From: Dicaeum eximium
Taxonomy: Eukaryota; Chordata; Aves; Passeriformes; Dicaeidae
DNA length: 64,000 nt
NCBI GenBank assembly: GCA_013396995.1
Contig: VWZP01004509.1
Span: 372,636 to 436,635, forward strand
Direction: 5' to 3'
Shown here: piece by piece, positions 12,340-25,601 of the stretch
Position numbering within the stretch: position 1 is the first letter of the stretch
Layout: the number at the start of each line of letters is the position of its first letter
Made by a program: the position numbers and the translations under genes
The notes under the pieces: generated by a model
What the model was told of the DNA's origin: nothing
What the model saw: only the letters and a program-made list of their open reading frames with translations
Database searches by the model: none

Positions 12340-15339
12340 AGGGATAGTGACACTGATAAAAAATGTGAAGAACAAAAATTAGAACCTTAAGTTGGTGTTC
12401 CTCATGTAAATCAGAACTGCATACAAGAATGAAGTTTTGAATCTCTAATTTGAGGTTGGAAGGGAATCATGTCAAGGTTTAGAAACTAAGCTTCCTATCT
12501 GTTAATTTATTTTTTACATTACCATGGAAACAATCTTTCTGTGTATATCTTCAGAGAGAAGAGGAGGAGGGCTGAAAGAGGACAAATGCATTCATACTTA
12601 TGTAGAGATACCTAAATAAACCATCCATGATTTCTAAGGCATGCTGCCATTCCCGTGCCAAAGTAACGCTATTCTACGTCTTTTTACTAAAAAATTTTGT
12701 AAATACCAGCTTGCCTGTGTGAGTGAAAATTAACTCAATATTAACTACTTCTAAAAGCTTACTTGAAGTGTTGAGATGCTGAACACTAATGTTAAAGATA
12801 ACTTTTGCTTTACTTTAAAGCAGAAGTTGACAATAGTTGTGCATGCAGTAGGGATATGAGACAGAGTTGCTGTTTCTCAGTCTAATGGCCACACTGACAG
12901 ACTGGTAAGTCAAAGCTAATAAATAATTTATCTCTGGGGGCCCTGCATGGATGTGAGTGTTACAACCCACCCCANTCTATAGCAGTACAGCAAACTTAAA
13001 ACATAAAAAAAACTCTTAAGAAAATATATAAGGAAAAGAACTAAAGAGAATGAAAGAATGAGTAGAAAGATACTACCACCTGTGGATTCAGCAAAGTGGG
13101 CAAAGTTCTTTACTGATCCTAACAATGTGTGAGATGCTAACCATTAACCCCTCAGTATCTCACAGTGAGATTTATCACATATATTGATCTTTTAATGTCT
13201 TTAGGGATCTTCTTACAGCTCACCTCTGTTGATAGGTTTGGAATTGACCTTACAGATATAGAACTTGTCACCTTAAGAATTTGTTCCCTGAGTACCTCTG
13301 CTACAGAAACCCATTGTGCACTATATCCTTTTTATAGAGATATCTGCTCACAGGTAACAATATATGTGTATAAATCTTATTAGTTTGGTCTTAGAACTGA
13401 AGAAAAAAAAATAGCTAGGATAAAACTCAGATAAAGAGTTACCTGAAGTTGATGATTGTGCCCTCCTCTGTTCTGATTCCAGTTTTACTTTTCTTTCTCC
13501 TACTGCTGAGATAGTTGAGCTAACAAATGGTGACAAGGACTTTTTTGTCATGCTTTGCATAATCCTCATAATCAAGGTCAGACAGACAAATATAAAATGG
13601 TGGTGGCTGGCACCTGGATGCTGCAAACACCTCCTGCAGGCTGTAAAATGGACATCCATTTTATACTTATTTAATATTTTACAATGAATGTCGATGTTAT
13701 ATTTGGCTACTATTTTAGAGTACTGATCTAGCTGATAATAACATTTAACTTATCTAATATTGAGTTTCTTTACTTGTTCCCTTGCTGCATGTGGTTGGAG
13801 GACATAACAACTGACCTCCCATAAAATACTGAATAGCCATGAGAAAAAAATTACATTATCTCAAAAATCCAAACCCCTTAACTGAAAATTTAGAGGAAAA
13901 TTGTAATTTTCACTGTGTTATGATTCAACTGAGGATTATTCATATGTAGCATTTTCTGCTTCTGATTTTGACTGAAGATTTATACAGAACTCAACAGCTC
14001 AAAGAAAACACAGCAGAAGAAACCTAGTTTCCCCACTGCTTTCTTGTAAGATGTACATTTAAATGAACAATAACTCAAGTTTTTGGTGTAATCTATATTA
14101 TCAGTAAAGATCATTCACTCCTAAACACATTATAAGAAAGGGTAATAAATTTAACTCTTGTTTTATTGTCAAACTGAGGAGTTGAAACTTGAGAACAAAA
14201 AAAAAAAATCCAAGTTAGAAATAGGTATATTCAGTTTCATTTACTGACTGAAATTCCATAGACATTCTCATTTCCAAACAGACCAAATCTAACACTATTA
14301 TTCAGTTTATATATCCTGGCCTGTGTAAGGATACACTTATTTTTTCCATCTGTAATCAGAACACTTCTCCAACTCCATAGGATACCCTTTCAATATGCAT
14401 TTCACTTTTTTTCATTTGGACATTATTTTATTTTTATCAGACACCATGTCAGTTATGACTTGAAAATCAGTTAAATGGCAAGAATTCATTCCTGTGGTCA
14501 TGTCACTCCCATGGAAGAGTCACATAAATAGTAAGTCATTTACCAAAAATCTATCCTCCTTTCTCTTTGAACTCATGTTCTATCAGTCAGATGTTGCATT
14601 GGCTAGTCTACAAAGAGTCATTAATTATCAAGTAACAAGATATTTCAGGTGTTCAATTAGCCACCAGATGGAGGCCACATAGTCTCAAAATGCAATAGAA
14701 GCATATGGCCTTTAAACATGAAAAATGAGTACAAGTTTTGTAAAGTGGCTACACAATACAACCTGTAAATCAAGCCAAGCTCCTTATGTGACTGGACTTC
14801 CATAGGATTTAAATTAAACTCACCATATTTTTTTAACCTGCAAAAAAAACAGTCTGTGGTTTTATTTGTATGAATCTCCCCTACCAAAAAAATGCCAGCA
14901 ATTTGTTTTGCAATATAAGGTTTTGTAGAAAACACACACACATTTAATAAAAATTCCACCTCACCAATCTTAGAATAGAATATTTTACTCCTTTTTAGAC
15001 AGTTTTCTTCAGTAAACAGCCAGTGTTTGCCTTATTGCTATGGGTCTTTTTAAAAGAAAATAATTTCAATACTTAGACGGGATCCAAGTCCCAGTGTTTC
15101 CATAAGGCAATATAAAACACTTTGCAGAGATTCACAGCAGAATGCAGGTAGACAGTATTATCTCACACAATAGAGAAAGTTTGACAAGCAGGAAAAAATG
15201 TCTTCCTATTCATTGCAAACCTAACAAAAACCTGAAATTACAATTCAAGAAAATTTGAGCCAAAGCTAGTGAGACTTTTTTGCAACATAATCGCATTACT
15301 CCAGAAATAAGGGGATGAAACTCCAAGGAGAAGAAGGAA
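12340..15339. other. AT-rich noncoding interval
   Basis: Nothing recognisable as a gene. It contains one unresolved base at 12975 and a CTCF-like site at 14661 (see findings). A stretch near 12448-12475 (TTTGAGGTTGGAAGGGA) recalls the antisense end of CR1 but is too short to call. Confidence 0.6.
12975..12975. other. Unresolved base (N)
   Basis: Single ambiguous base in a C-rich context. It breaks the minus-strand translation at this point but affects no supported gene. Confidence 0.99.
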
Positions 15340-15700
15340 AGACGAGTTAGGAGACCAGGATGGCTGCTGCCGTTACTACTGGAGGGATGAGAAGGACTGG
15401 GAACAACAGCAGTCTGCAGAAAGGATTAAAAGTTCCCTGAGAAATGATCACTGATCTCCTTTCCTTTCCCCCCCCCAGAGGCAGCAGTGATGGGCAGCTT
15501 GGCTCTCCAGGCCTGCTGTAGAGAGCAGGCACTTTGCTGCAGGCAGCGGGCGGCTGCCAGCATCCTGCACGTGTTGGGTCAAGGCTTCTCCTGAGTCCTT
15601 GGCCAGCCCCACACTGCTCCACTCGAGCACTCTCAGACACCTTGAGCAGGCAGGCGTGAAGAAAAGGTTAAACAGTACCCTCTATGGCCTGGCCTTACAT
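15340..15700. other. GC-rich island within AT-rich DNA, function unknown
   Basis: About 350 bases with clearly higher GC than the flanks. They include a C9 run at 15468-15476 that ends in a CAG, which looks like a splice-acceptor polypyrimidine tract on the plus strand, and an E-box-like CACGTG at 15568-15573. Two overlapping minus-strand frames (97 and 60 codons) are open across it, but neither shows a recognisable domain. It could be a noncoding-RNA exon or promoter, a cis-regulatory element, or the GC-rich part of an unidentified repeat. The sequence alone does not decide between these. Confidence 0.4.
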
Positions 15701-16594
15701 TCCCTGCTTTAAGAACTAAAGCTAAGAGTGAGCAGAGAAATGCCTGGCTTGGCTGTGATAAAAGCAGCAGTAAAATGTGTCAGTTTTGCACCGCAGCTTG
15801 AACCACAGTTGGGTTACTGGGAATTCCACTCCTTGTAGATGGATCTGGCTAAGCAATTCTAGGCCAGAGCTAGCTCATATTTCAACACATCATTTCCTAC
15901 ACTTTTCAAAATGCAGAGCAGCTGGACGCCAAAATCAGAGAGAGGGAAAAGAAAAGTCTTATGACCGGGTTCTAACTTTTGTCACTCATACGCAATCCTC
16001 TGAGGATCAAAGATGTTATACATAAGGGGCAGTGTGAAATTAATTCTGAATTTTTATGCAAAGAGAGAAGATTTTTGTTCCCTGTAGGAATTTTAAATGT
16101 CTCTTTTCCTACTAAGCACTCTGCAATATTCTTTTCCATTGCTATGAACACAAAAAAAATGTTACTTTTGTCCAATTTGTGTAATCATACAGCCAAATAA
16201 TTCAATTTAAAACACAAAATAGTGACAAAAAGGGTTTATTCTTCTTAAATTTTGAAATTACACCATTTCAATTTCATTTTATGCTTTGTCTCTGGCCACT
16301 AACTCTTGCTGTCAGAATGAATACTCCTGTTTTATAATTTTTATGCTTCTGTAAAGAATACTACTAGGAAAAAAAGTTGGAGAGGAAAACAAGCTTTAAG
16401 TACATTTGATCATAAAAATGGACAAAATATTTATGTCAGTGTCCCTGACAAAGTATGTATACAGGTTTTTGTTATCATTTGGAGAAAAAATCCAATATAA
16501 ATTTGTTAGAAAATAAAGATTTGTCATCAGTCTACAAGTGAAGTTCCCATTAGACCCTTAAAATACACACACCCACAGTTAAAAGACAGTAATA
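15701..16594. other. Noncoding interval
   Basis: Returns to AT-rich composition after the island. Small frames on both strands (for example 15979-16200) overlap one another and show nothing recognisable. Confidence 0.6.
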
Positions 16595-16880
16595 TCATTT
16601 CATTGCAAGGACACATGACCTTATTTTGGAGCAGGAAAGCAAATTGGGGTCTACCATATCCCAGCCATACTTGGCCAAGGTACAGGTGTCTCTGTCTCTC
16701 AGAAGAGAGGTGACCAGTGGTGGACCAGCCACATCACTGCAGCACCACTGCAGAACCACCCCTTCCCTGTTATACTTGGGCCATCTGTCCACTCCCCCAC
16801 AGGACTGTAGTGTTGGGCAGCCCTTCAGAAGTGCATTACATAGTTGATGGAGGTTGTGGAATACTGGAGAAGGCATGAAG
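16595..16880. other. Unassigned GC-richer block, possible old repeat
   Basis: A 280-base block richer in G and C than its neighbours, open in one frame on each strand (minus 93 codons, plus 73 codons). It contains repeated CCACTGCAG/CACTGCAGCACC-type words. I do not recognise a protein domain in either frame. Its abrupt composition and lack of continuation into the flanks suggest a fragment of an old transposable element, perhaps retroviral, but I cannot match it to a family. Confidence 0.3.
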
Positions 16881-19800
16881 TAGCAGTCCCACTTCAGACC
16901 TTATCATTCTATCTGCTGTGCATTGTTTAGGCTACAGGAAGTAATTGCATGTGTATTTAAAAAAGACACATATCTTTCCCTTTTCTTCTTAATTCATAAC
17001 TATCTCTCCAGATACTGTTACCATGATTGTGACTTTAAACAGATTTTACAGCCAAATGACATTAAAGTGTGGCAATTAGTGCCTTTTAACACTCATGGTC
17101 TGATTTGTGAAACAGGATTTTAAGTAATAAGCCATCTGTTGCTCTCAATTTTAATTGTTGCGATAATTATGTATTTTTTTTATTGTGAGCCTAATTTAGA
17201 TCACAATTTATCACCAGGAAATAAAAGGTACTATTTGTTTTCATCAATTTACTGAGCTACTTTTAATATTTTAATCTGTTCTGGTACAGAGATAAAGACC
17301 AGTTCCTGATGAAATAAAAGCATACTTTTGTACTGGAAAGAAGTCTGCACATGACAGAAGCAAAGCACAGTTATGTCAATAAACCAAATTCATCTTGAGG
17401 CCTCCATTTCTAGAAAGCACTACTCAAATATTTGTGCCAAGCAACTGCTATACTTGCTAGGACATTAATAACCAATAACCCATAACATATAGCCAGAATG
17501 ATCTATAAACATTATAGACTCCTTGCTGTGCCAGAATCTATACTAAACCAACTAATGACCAGAGAACTACTCCCACGTTAAGAAAACCCTTTGACACAAA
17601 GAAAAACAGGGAGTTGCCCTCTACCTTCTTTGCTTCCTGCTAATGGGAGTAAATCAGAGGAACCGTGATCACAAATGGAAAGGTTCCTCAAGAAAATGCC
17701 CTGCAATCTCTGCTGTTTGGAAGATGACACAGTCTGGCCTATTCAGTGATGATTCCCTTGCCAGGAACACAGCCCAAAGTCATCTGAAATTAGACAAAGC
17801 CTTAAGGTTAAGAATCAGATCACAATCACCTCTGCACAGTTTTGGAGAAAAACATTATGCTAAGACCAGAGTCAGAATATCTACTAAAACAGGCAGTTTT
17901 AAGGATAGAATATTGCTGCAAACTTCCTCTTAAAATTTATAAAATTTAATGCATCCCAGAAAGAGACTGTATTGGTTTGGAAACATACTTTGAACTAAAT
18001 AACTATATATCTTTTTACAAAACAGCTTCCGTATCATTGCTCCTATAATGCCATGACAGAAACTGCATAAGAGCATAATATCTGATACACTCCAAAACCA
18101 TTTAGCTATTTAAAAGTGTCTTAATTGCATGACAGTATTGAAGATATAAATGTTGTACATAGAAAGTCTACTTTATATTTAAACTCTGAAATCTTGAGAT
18201 AAACTTTATCAAAATTAAGAATTATTTGACTTTTTTTAAGGCCAACAAAATTGGAATGAGAATGACAGCATGAACTCTGATGCAATCTAAAACAGTCCCT
18301 GTCTGAAGTCAGAGTGAAGAAACAGATAGGCTTAAGCTTTTTCCAGATTTATAGTCTCAAAGTTTCCCTTCATAAGTCTTCAGTCACAGTCTTCAACAAT
18401 CTATCCATGAGGAGCAAATTCAATTTTCACTAAAATAAACGTTTTCCATATGAAAATCAGATGAAATCCATAAAATTTCATCTTATGAAATCACGAGATA
18501 ATGAAGATACTTAATTTTATAAATAAATTAAATATCCTCATGAGAATTACAGCAGATAATAAAAGGAGATCACATTCAAACAGATCACCAGATTCAAATA
18601 AAGAGAGCTGTTCTCTTTTTTTCAGCTGGTAATAGATCTCAGCTAAAATACACACCTCATGCTTCTGCAAAACTCTGCAAATTATTTCTACTGAGAGAGG
18701 TTTTCCCGTTTCATCATGTGAAATACCCTAAGCCAATCAAAAAACACAAAAAACCACTAAGCAACTTTCACATAAATTTCCAGATTTACCTTTCAAGCTG
18801 AGCTCTAGTTTCACCATTAAAAGTTATCATTTACTCATGCTGAGAGGTATTTGAGACAAGCACAGGAAAACTCAGAAGGGTTCTGAGCAACCACTCTGAG
18901 GTAACCATTGGTAAATACTAAGTTTGAATGGCATCTCCACAGGCTCAAGCTTAAAATACAGCCTGAACAGCAGCACTACAGGCAATGGGCAGTGGGGAGT
19001 GAAGAAATCAAGCCATGAGAGGAGTTGGGCTGAGGTTATTTTTTCCCCTTCTGATCTTTTTAACAAGGTTAAATTCAGTCAAAGCTCAAAAACAAAGCAG
19101 GAGTGATTCATAAATATTTTCTGTGCAATTGAATGTTTGGAACAACTGAAATAATTGTTAACTTGTTTGTTTGTTTTTTTCTTATTCAGAGACAAAATAA
19201 ACAAGGCATCATTATTTTATTTCTTTTAGCCTTGTAGAACTGAAGAGAAATGAAGTGATAATAATGAAGTTGGTTCTTCTGCAAGTACTGAAGCCACACG
19301 TTAGAACTGCTTTTGTGGTGCTTGCGAGAAGCTTTGATGAGAGAGGCCAATGAAGTAATGAGACAGAAATATCTTTATTTTAAAGAACACTTTTGCAATG
19401 ATCCAGTAAAAAAGAATCAGTGTAGAATCTCATTGTTTTACAGTGTAACTCTTTATTAAGGACCAAATGCTCTCTAATTTATCCACATGATAAAAACTGC
19501 ACAGTAAGCATTTCGTTTTTTCTCTTTACAAATCTTAAACAGACATACTCATCCCTTTGGTTATACATCCCTGGGAAGAAAGGAGTGTTAGTGATTTTGG
19601 CAGAGCAGCATAGGCAGTGCTATCACTACAAGATTAAAAACATTCACTTAATTGCCATCCCACTTCCAAAATCTAATCCTCCACAAGGAGGAGTAGCCAC
19701 ATGTCCATCCCCACTGCATTCCCAAAGTACCACGTGCCTGCTGAGTTCAACACCAGGAGGAAGTTTGAATATTAGTGCTTGGCAGTATCAGAGAACAGAA

Positions 19801-21540
19801 CATTCCCCGTTTTCCCCCAAAGACAGGCAGGACATTATATTTGCACTAGTCTCCACAGGGCTTGTGGCAAAAGTAAAGGTGCCTGGCAACATTTTCTCTA
19901 CCAACAGATTAAAAGCCAGGTTTCTATGGCAGAATTGTTACTGATCTAGGAAGGGGTAGTTTAAAAAATTTCTACACAAAACTGTCACTGCTTTGGCCAT
20001 TTCTGCTGCAAGCAAACATTACCTCCATAAACTCTTTTCCTCTTAAGTCTCTCCTTAATGTTTTAAGTTGATTTTTCTCTCATAGGAAAAAATATTCAGT
20101 TCCAGGCCTGTATGCATTTAGAAAGTCTTGCCAAACAAACACTGAATCTTTTGATGGTCCTCAAAGCAAAACTGCTTCCCTTGGGAAAATGTTACATTGG
20201 TTGAAGCACTGGAAAAAGTCAAGAATATATTCCCTTTGATGACAGATGAAATGTAAAAAACACTTCAGAATTAGGTGGTGTTGCAAACAACACAGCTTTC
20301 ACAATGCCAAGATAAAAAACCCCAACAGCAGCACTCACATACACATCAGATTTTATCATTTTTCTTCTCACTTGGCTCATATAATAAACAGGTTGTCTTT
20401 GACAAATTTTGCATTCTGGAAATGCTACAAACACTAAAACTATCCAACTTCAGGGTTCATAAATTTACAATAATGATATAACAAATAAAAATTATGTCTT
20501 AGGATTTCATACTGCTGAACTTATATCAAATTTTTATTTTACTATGTGCTTCTTTTCCTGGCTAGATTTTTATGAATGACTAGGTGTTGAAAATATTTCT
20601 GTACTTATTTAGTGATAAAGTGGCTGTTGTGCTTATTAAATATGAATTATTTAATAAATAAAAGTATCAAAAATTGGCATGAAAAAACTCCATACTCTCA
20701 GCTAATTCAAAGTCACTTTTCAAAGAAAATCAATGCAGTTAAAAAGTTTTTGAAGGAAGTCATAAAAGATGCCATTCTTGCATCACTTTCTAAGTCTTGA
20801 TTTCTTATACAGTTTCACAAGTATTAATGAGCCTTCTCAGAATTAGCTGAAGCAGCACAGGCTTGGAAAATGGTAAGTAGTACTATTATTGGCAAGCATT
20901 AAAGAGTTAATGTTACTGTTGGATGATTACCTGGGGAGCATCAATAGGTGAAGAGTTCTAACTAACTAAACAAATGGATTCAGTGGGATCAATTAAACCA
21001 AGCCTTCATCACACTGAGTTAATTTTCTTTTTCTCATTTTCTCTTTTTCATTTTCTCTCTGTTTTTTTGGGGTTTTTTTTCAATGCATATACACAAAAAG
21101 CACTATTTTCTGCTAGAGATATTTTCCTTTTCCATTGCATCCAGGTAAGATGGGACCCACTGGGAACCTACTGCACTGAAGGGGTGAATGACAAGTTACC
21201 ATGCCCTCTAGTGAGACTACCAGCTTCTCCAGCTGCTAGACTGAGACCTTATCAGGAATCCTGATAAGTGCACCACACAACCACAGGATTTTGTAGTCTG
21301 AATGCAGACTAGAGAAGAAATACAAATCCTTGGGCAAAGCTTGCTCTCTGCTGTAAGAAAAATGTCACAAGCTATCACATGAAATCATCCACAAAAGGCA
21401 TAAGACACAAAGAATAGCAGGAAAAATATTTCACAAACTCTTCAGTGACAACCAGAAAATGAAATTATAAGCAAATGTAATTTACAGACAAAACCAAAAA
21501 GAATATGAAAATTTTATTTATAAATATAAGCTTAAGTTTC
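16881..21540. other. AT-rich noncoding interval
   Basis: No gene recognised. It includes a pyrimidine-rich stretch at 21022-21060 built of TTTTCTC-like words, a T-rich tract following it, and a CTCF-like site at 21201-21214 (see findings). The 119-codon plus frame at 19585-19944 has no recognisable domain. Confidence 0.6.
21022..21080. repeat. Pyrimidine-rich low-complexity tract
   Basis: Near-tandem TTTTCTCTTTTTCA-like words followed by a T run interrupted by GGGG. It is a simple low-complexity feature with no gene associated. Confidence 0.75.
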
Positions 21541-21779
21541 CAGCAAATATCTGATAAAGATCAAACTTGCTGACACCTAGCATCAGTAGTGGTCAACAAC
21601 CAGGTTACAGAAGGTATAGAATTGGCTACTGATTCTCAGTGGATTACATAGTGCTGATGAAATTCAGCCTACAAGACTAACTAAACTGTTAGGTTTACTG
21701 AAAATTAGTAAGGGACTAGAGGGATACAGAAAATCAGAAATATTACTTGGGGTACCCTTAAAATGCAGTAAAAGTGGGT

Positions 21780-22490
21780 AAGAGCAAGAGAATTATAGAC
21801 CAGTTAAATATTAATTGTTGGGAAAAATTCTAAAAATAAGCTGTAAGCGCAGAAAAGGAGAAGACTAACGGGCACCATGAAAAAACAAAATATGTTTAAC
21901 TCATCTAATTTCTTTCTGCAAGAGAGTTATAGGTTTTGGTGTAGTGGCAGAGGCACAGCCGACAGAAGAATAAACTGGGACTTGAACCACACATTACTCT
22001 GGGAGAAGGCACATAGAAAAATATGCAGTTTACTAAGGATGGAGGCAAAATTCCATTCCACATTCTGTGGAAGCAGGGGAGGTACAGTGAATCATAATGT
22101 GATCAGGAATCATGAACATCAAGGTGCTAAAATACATACACACAATAGAAACCTCATTTTAAAGTGTGAAATAACCCTCCTACAGCTGAAAGCTTACAAG
22201 CAAAGATTAGCACACTTTCCAGTCTGGTCACAGCAACTGAGGGATACAAATCAAATGGTGGTAGGACAGTTGAGTGGTGAGAATGATCAGTGATTCAGAA
22301 TACAGAATGATTTTCCTTAGAGAGTTCTTCAATAACAAGAAAAATCTTCAGTAGTAAGGAAAATTATATATAGAAAGAGAACATGGAATTTTCATCACTG
22401 GTTACTTTCAGAAGGAAGTTGAACAAATACCTATCACAAATACAGTTCATCCTGCCTTTGAGCAAGGTGTCTACTTCTAGTCTTGTTTTC
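21780..22490 (+). mobile_element. Ancient CR1-family LINE: RT fragment and 3' end
   Basis: Two blocks in the same reading phase show a CR1 reverse transcriptase. At 21788-21805 the plus strand reads E-N-Y-R-P-V, the invariant start of the RT fingers, followed shortly by G-K-I-L. At 21881-21970 it reads K-N-K-I then CLTHLISFCKRVIGF, equivalent to the CLTNLISFYDEVTGF segment of intact elements. A stop at 21812 and a net loss of about 10 codons between the blocks show decay. At about 22395-22490 the sequence resembles the 3' end of old CR1/L3 elements: a frame reading F-R-R-K-L-N-K-Y-L-S, then a CATCCTGCCTTTGAGCAAGG-type block. The catalytic Y-x-D-D region is missing or unrecognisable, and much of the RT between the two halves is deleted. 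The 138-codon frame at 21877-22293 is a coincidental frame over this relic. Confidence 0.68.
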
Positions 22491-25400
22491 TGTAACAGAC
22501 TGATGTGATTTCTTTTACAAGGACAGGAAATTGATCGACAGAATTGTGGATGAACCTCATCTCTAGCTTGACAAACTTTTAGTGTGCAAAATCAGGTCAT
22601 TTACAGTGACACACAAGGCCATGCACATTTCCCTGCCAACAGGATTGAAAAGTTGCCCTATTTCCTCTCCCTAGGAGAAAAACAGAAGCTGCAAAAAGAG
22701 GGTACACACACTTAAAATATCTATGTGCTAAACACCAAGCAAGCAGCTTCCAGTTATAAGAAATTACAAACAAGTTACCAAGATTTAAAAATGAATCTAC
22801 AAAGCTCTTACTAAGGCAATGATCAGAAGTTTTACAAAGATAGAGCTTTATTGTGATTATATTTCGCATTTCTGATGTGAAATCACCAGGTCATATGACT
22901 GATTACTGTATTGCTCTCCTTAGCAATACAATTGACATTAACTAATGCTTGTAGGGCTCATCTTCTCTCAAAAATCAATAACTGCACACAATTTAGACTC
23001 AAATAACCTTCATGGTAGTTCTTTAATTTTTCTAGTGATACCATGTAATTGTTCTTTAGATTTAGTAGACATTTGGTCTCAGTGCTTTGGAAAATAAAAC
23101 CAAAAATTAGTCACTTCTTGAGCCCCAATTTGGGGATAATTTACTTTTCAGTTATTATTTTCCTCAGAAAACTATGAAGGAAAAAACCTATATGTGAAGG
23201 GGCCTTCTTTAAATAACTGCTTGCAAAATTACAGCTAAAATATGTTTCTAGTTCTTTTCTGTAACTCTTGGTGACTCAAAAGCATGGCAGAAATGTTATG
23301 TAGCAGATGATTTTCCGCTATGTATATTGCTTATAGGGTTAGAAAATTTTCTTTGAAAGTGCCTAGGCTGAGAAGCTGATATATTGTTTGCTTGTCAAAC
23401 AGCTTGAAGAGCTAGACAATACCATTAGACATAGTATGGAAATGATGAATGGATGGATGGATGGATTATCCTCACCTGCTGTGTGTTGCTTGCTAAAGAC
23501 ATTTTAGTAAGACTTTCCTGCTTCCTTTCAGTTCTAACAAATTATCTCCAAAACGTGCAGTCATCTAATTTAAAAACCAGACCCCCATACCAGAAAATTA
23601 AAGATCACAGTTGCAAATACAGGTAGAAAAGTATACAGCATATTGTTTTGTGAGAAAATGTTTCTGTATGACTTTAGTTCAAAGTCACCTCTGGAATATA
23701 AGGTATATTCTCTTTAAGGATCTAATGATTAAACTCTAAATATTTAGACCCTTTATGAGAGTCCATTGCTATTGCTAGCCTTATCATTTTCTTTTCTGCT
23801 TTTACTCCTTTTCATTTCCTTTCCTAGACATGAGCAGTTAATGTTTCACGGTTTCCATTCAGTCTTTGAGTGCAATACATGTTATTGTCCTGATTTCTTA
23901 ACATTTGCTATCATTTTCTGACTCTTACAAAATTTATTCTGATATCTGAATCTCTTCACATGTGGGATAGCTCTTCAATTATGTTTCATCTCTTTTCAAT
24001 ACTTTCCAAGTTTTTCATATTGAATAGAACAGAGAATAAATGCTAACACTGAAATGAAAAAATAATTTTAAAAACCACTAAAGAAAATGGCTCCTCTATT
24101 ATCTTTAACTAGGCCACAGACAGACCTGTTATCAATACCTATAAAGAACTAGATACTAAAATCACTAAACTCACAACTCTCATTTTTCTGTACTACAAAA
24201 CTTCATAATTACTTGGAGCTTTATCACATGAAGGTAGACTATGGTTCATGGCTGTTCTGGTGAAGTTTCTCATAAGAAATCTCTATATTTTGATCAGGTA
24301 ATGCATATCCATCTAAGCATCACTGTCCTAATCTTAAAGAAACTGTCCTCTGTAACAGGGCTGAGAAATCATTCAGGTGGATCAATCTTCATAACAGGAT
24401 TTAGCACCATTCGTGTATCTATCAAGACGAGAAAGTTTGGAAAGACGGACAAAAGAGGGAAGGCTTGTACAAGAAGTAATATAGGGCCAGTTTCTCTGTT
24501 CTTATATTCCTTTGCTACTTTAAAGCTTACATTAAGGTACTAGTAATTATCTGAGACTCAAACAGATTCAAAGACAAAATGTTTTAGAGACAGATACTCA
24601 TATATTACAACTTTAATAGGGAAATCCTGGATTTACCACCTTTTATTGCAGCCCTGGAAACTTATTTTTAGAATAGTCAAGAGACCTAGCAGTCTATCAG
24701 AAGACCATGTTTCTGATTTCTGTTATCAGTCCACAAAGATAATAGGTACCCCTTTTATCACTAGTTAACGCAGGTCTCTATGTCCTCATTATAACTTAAG
24801 ATCATCAAATGTGGAAGGAATACTGAAACTAAAGGAGGCATAGGCTTTAATATTTCCACCAGAGACATATCTGGTCAGTTTTAACAGAAAAGTAGGGCAT
24901 TATTCAAAGTATGATTCAAAAATAGGCTGAAGGGATGAGTCAACCTCTTTTGTCTACTCTTCTGTGTCATTACCACTGTAATGTTACCTTTAGTGAGGAC
25001 TGAGTGCTCTGCTGGGTTGCAGCCTAGTAATAGAATTATTTGCATACTTCATTAACCCACAAACCTATAACTGATCTTTTGCTATCATTACAAATATAAT
25101 GAAAGTTTGCCTCCTAACTAACATCATACACTTATTCAAAACAGCTTTGTGTTTGTGTAGCAGTAATATTTCACAGTTTAATAAATCATTTTCTCTGCTA
25201 TCCTTTAGTTACCTAAGGGCTGCAGTATATATTACAAAGTAGCAGCCAGTAAAATATTTTAAAATAAAAACCACTGAGTTAAGAATACAGTAGAACAACC
25301 AAAACAGTCTTCACTTTGCAGAAATAATAGCAGCTCCAATTTATCCTGACTTTAGAACAACATCTGCTTAAAGTGCAAGGCCCCTTCCTTCACAAAACAA

Positions 25401-25600
25401 AATCTGAGTGTTAAGATTTGAAAGACCACAGTCCCTCAAACATTTAAGTTTAATCAGTGTACTTCTCTTGTGTGGTATTTGCCTCAGAGTTAGATATCTA
25501 ATATCGTATTTTCAGGAATTCTTAGGCATGTCTCTGTAGAGGAACATTCATCCCACATTAAAACAGAGATTGACAAATTGCTTTCCTGTGTCTTCTTAGA
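22491..25600. other. AT-rich noncoding interval
   Basis: No gene, RNA or dispersed repeat recognised apart from a short ATGG tandem at 23448-23467. Open frames of 90 to 100 codons (22597-22869 minus, 24241-24543 plus) carry no domain I recognise. Confidence 0.6.
23448..23467. repeat. Short (ATGG)n microsatellite
   Basis: Four to five tandem GGAT/ATGG units. The tract is too short to be highly unstable. Confidence 0.85.
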
Positions 25601-25601
25601 A

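Noticed and set aside
12448..12475. TTTGAGGTTGGAAGGGA resembling the CR1 antisense end
   Set aside because: Fewer than 20 bases match and the flanks do not continue the element.
21877..22293. 138-codon plus-strand frame
   Set aside because: It runs in a different frame from the recognisable CR1 RT blocks over the same bases, so it is coincidental.
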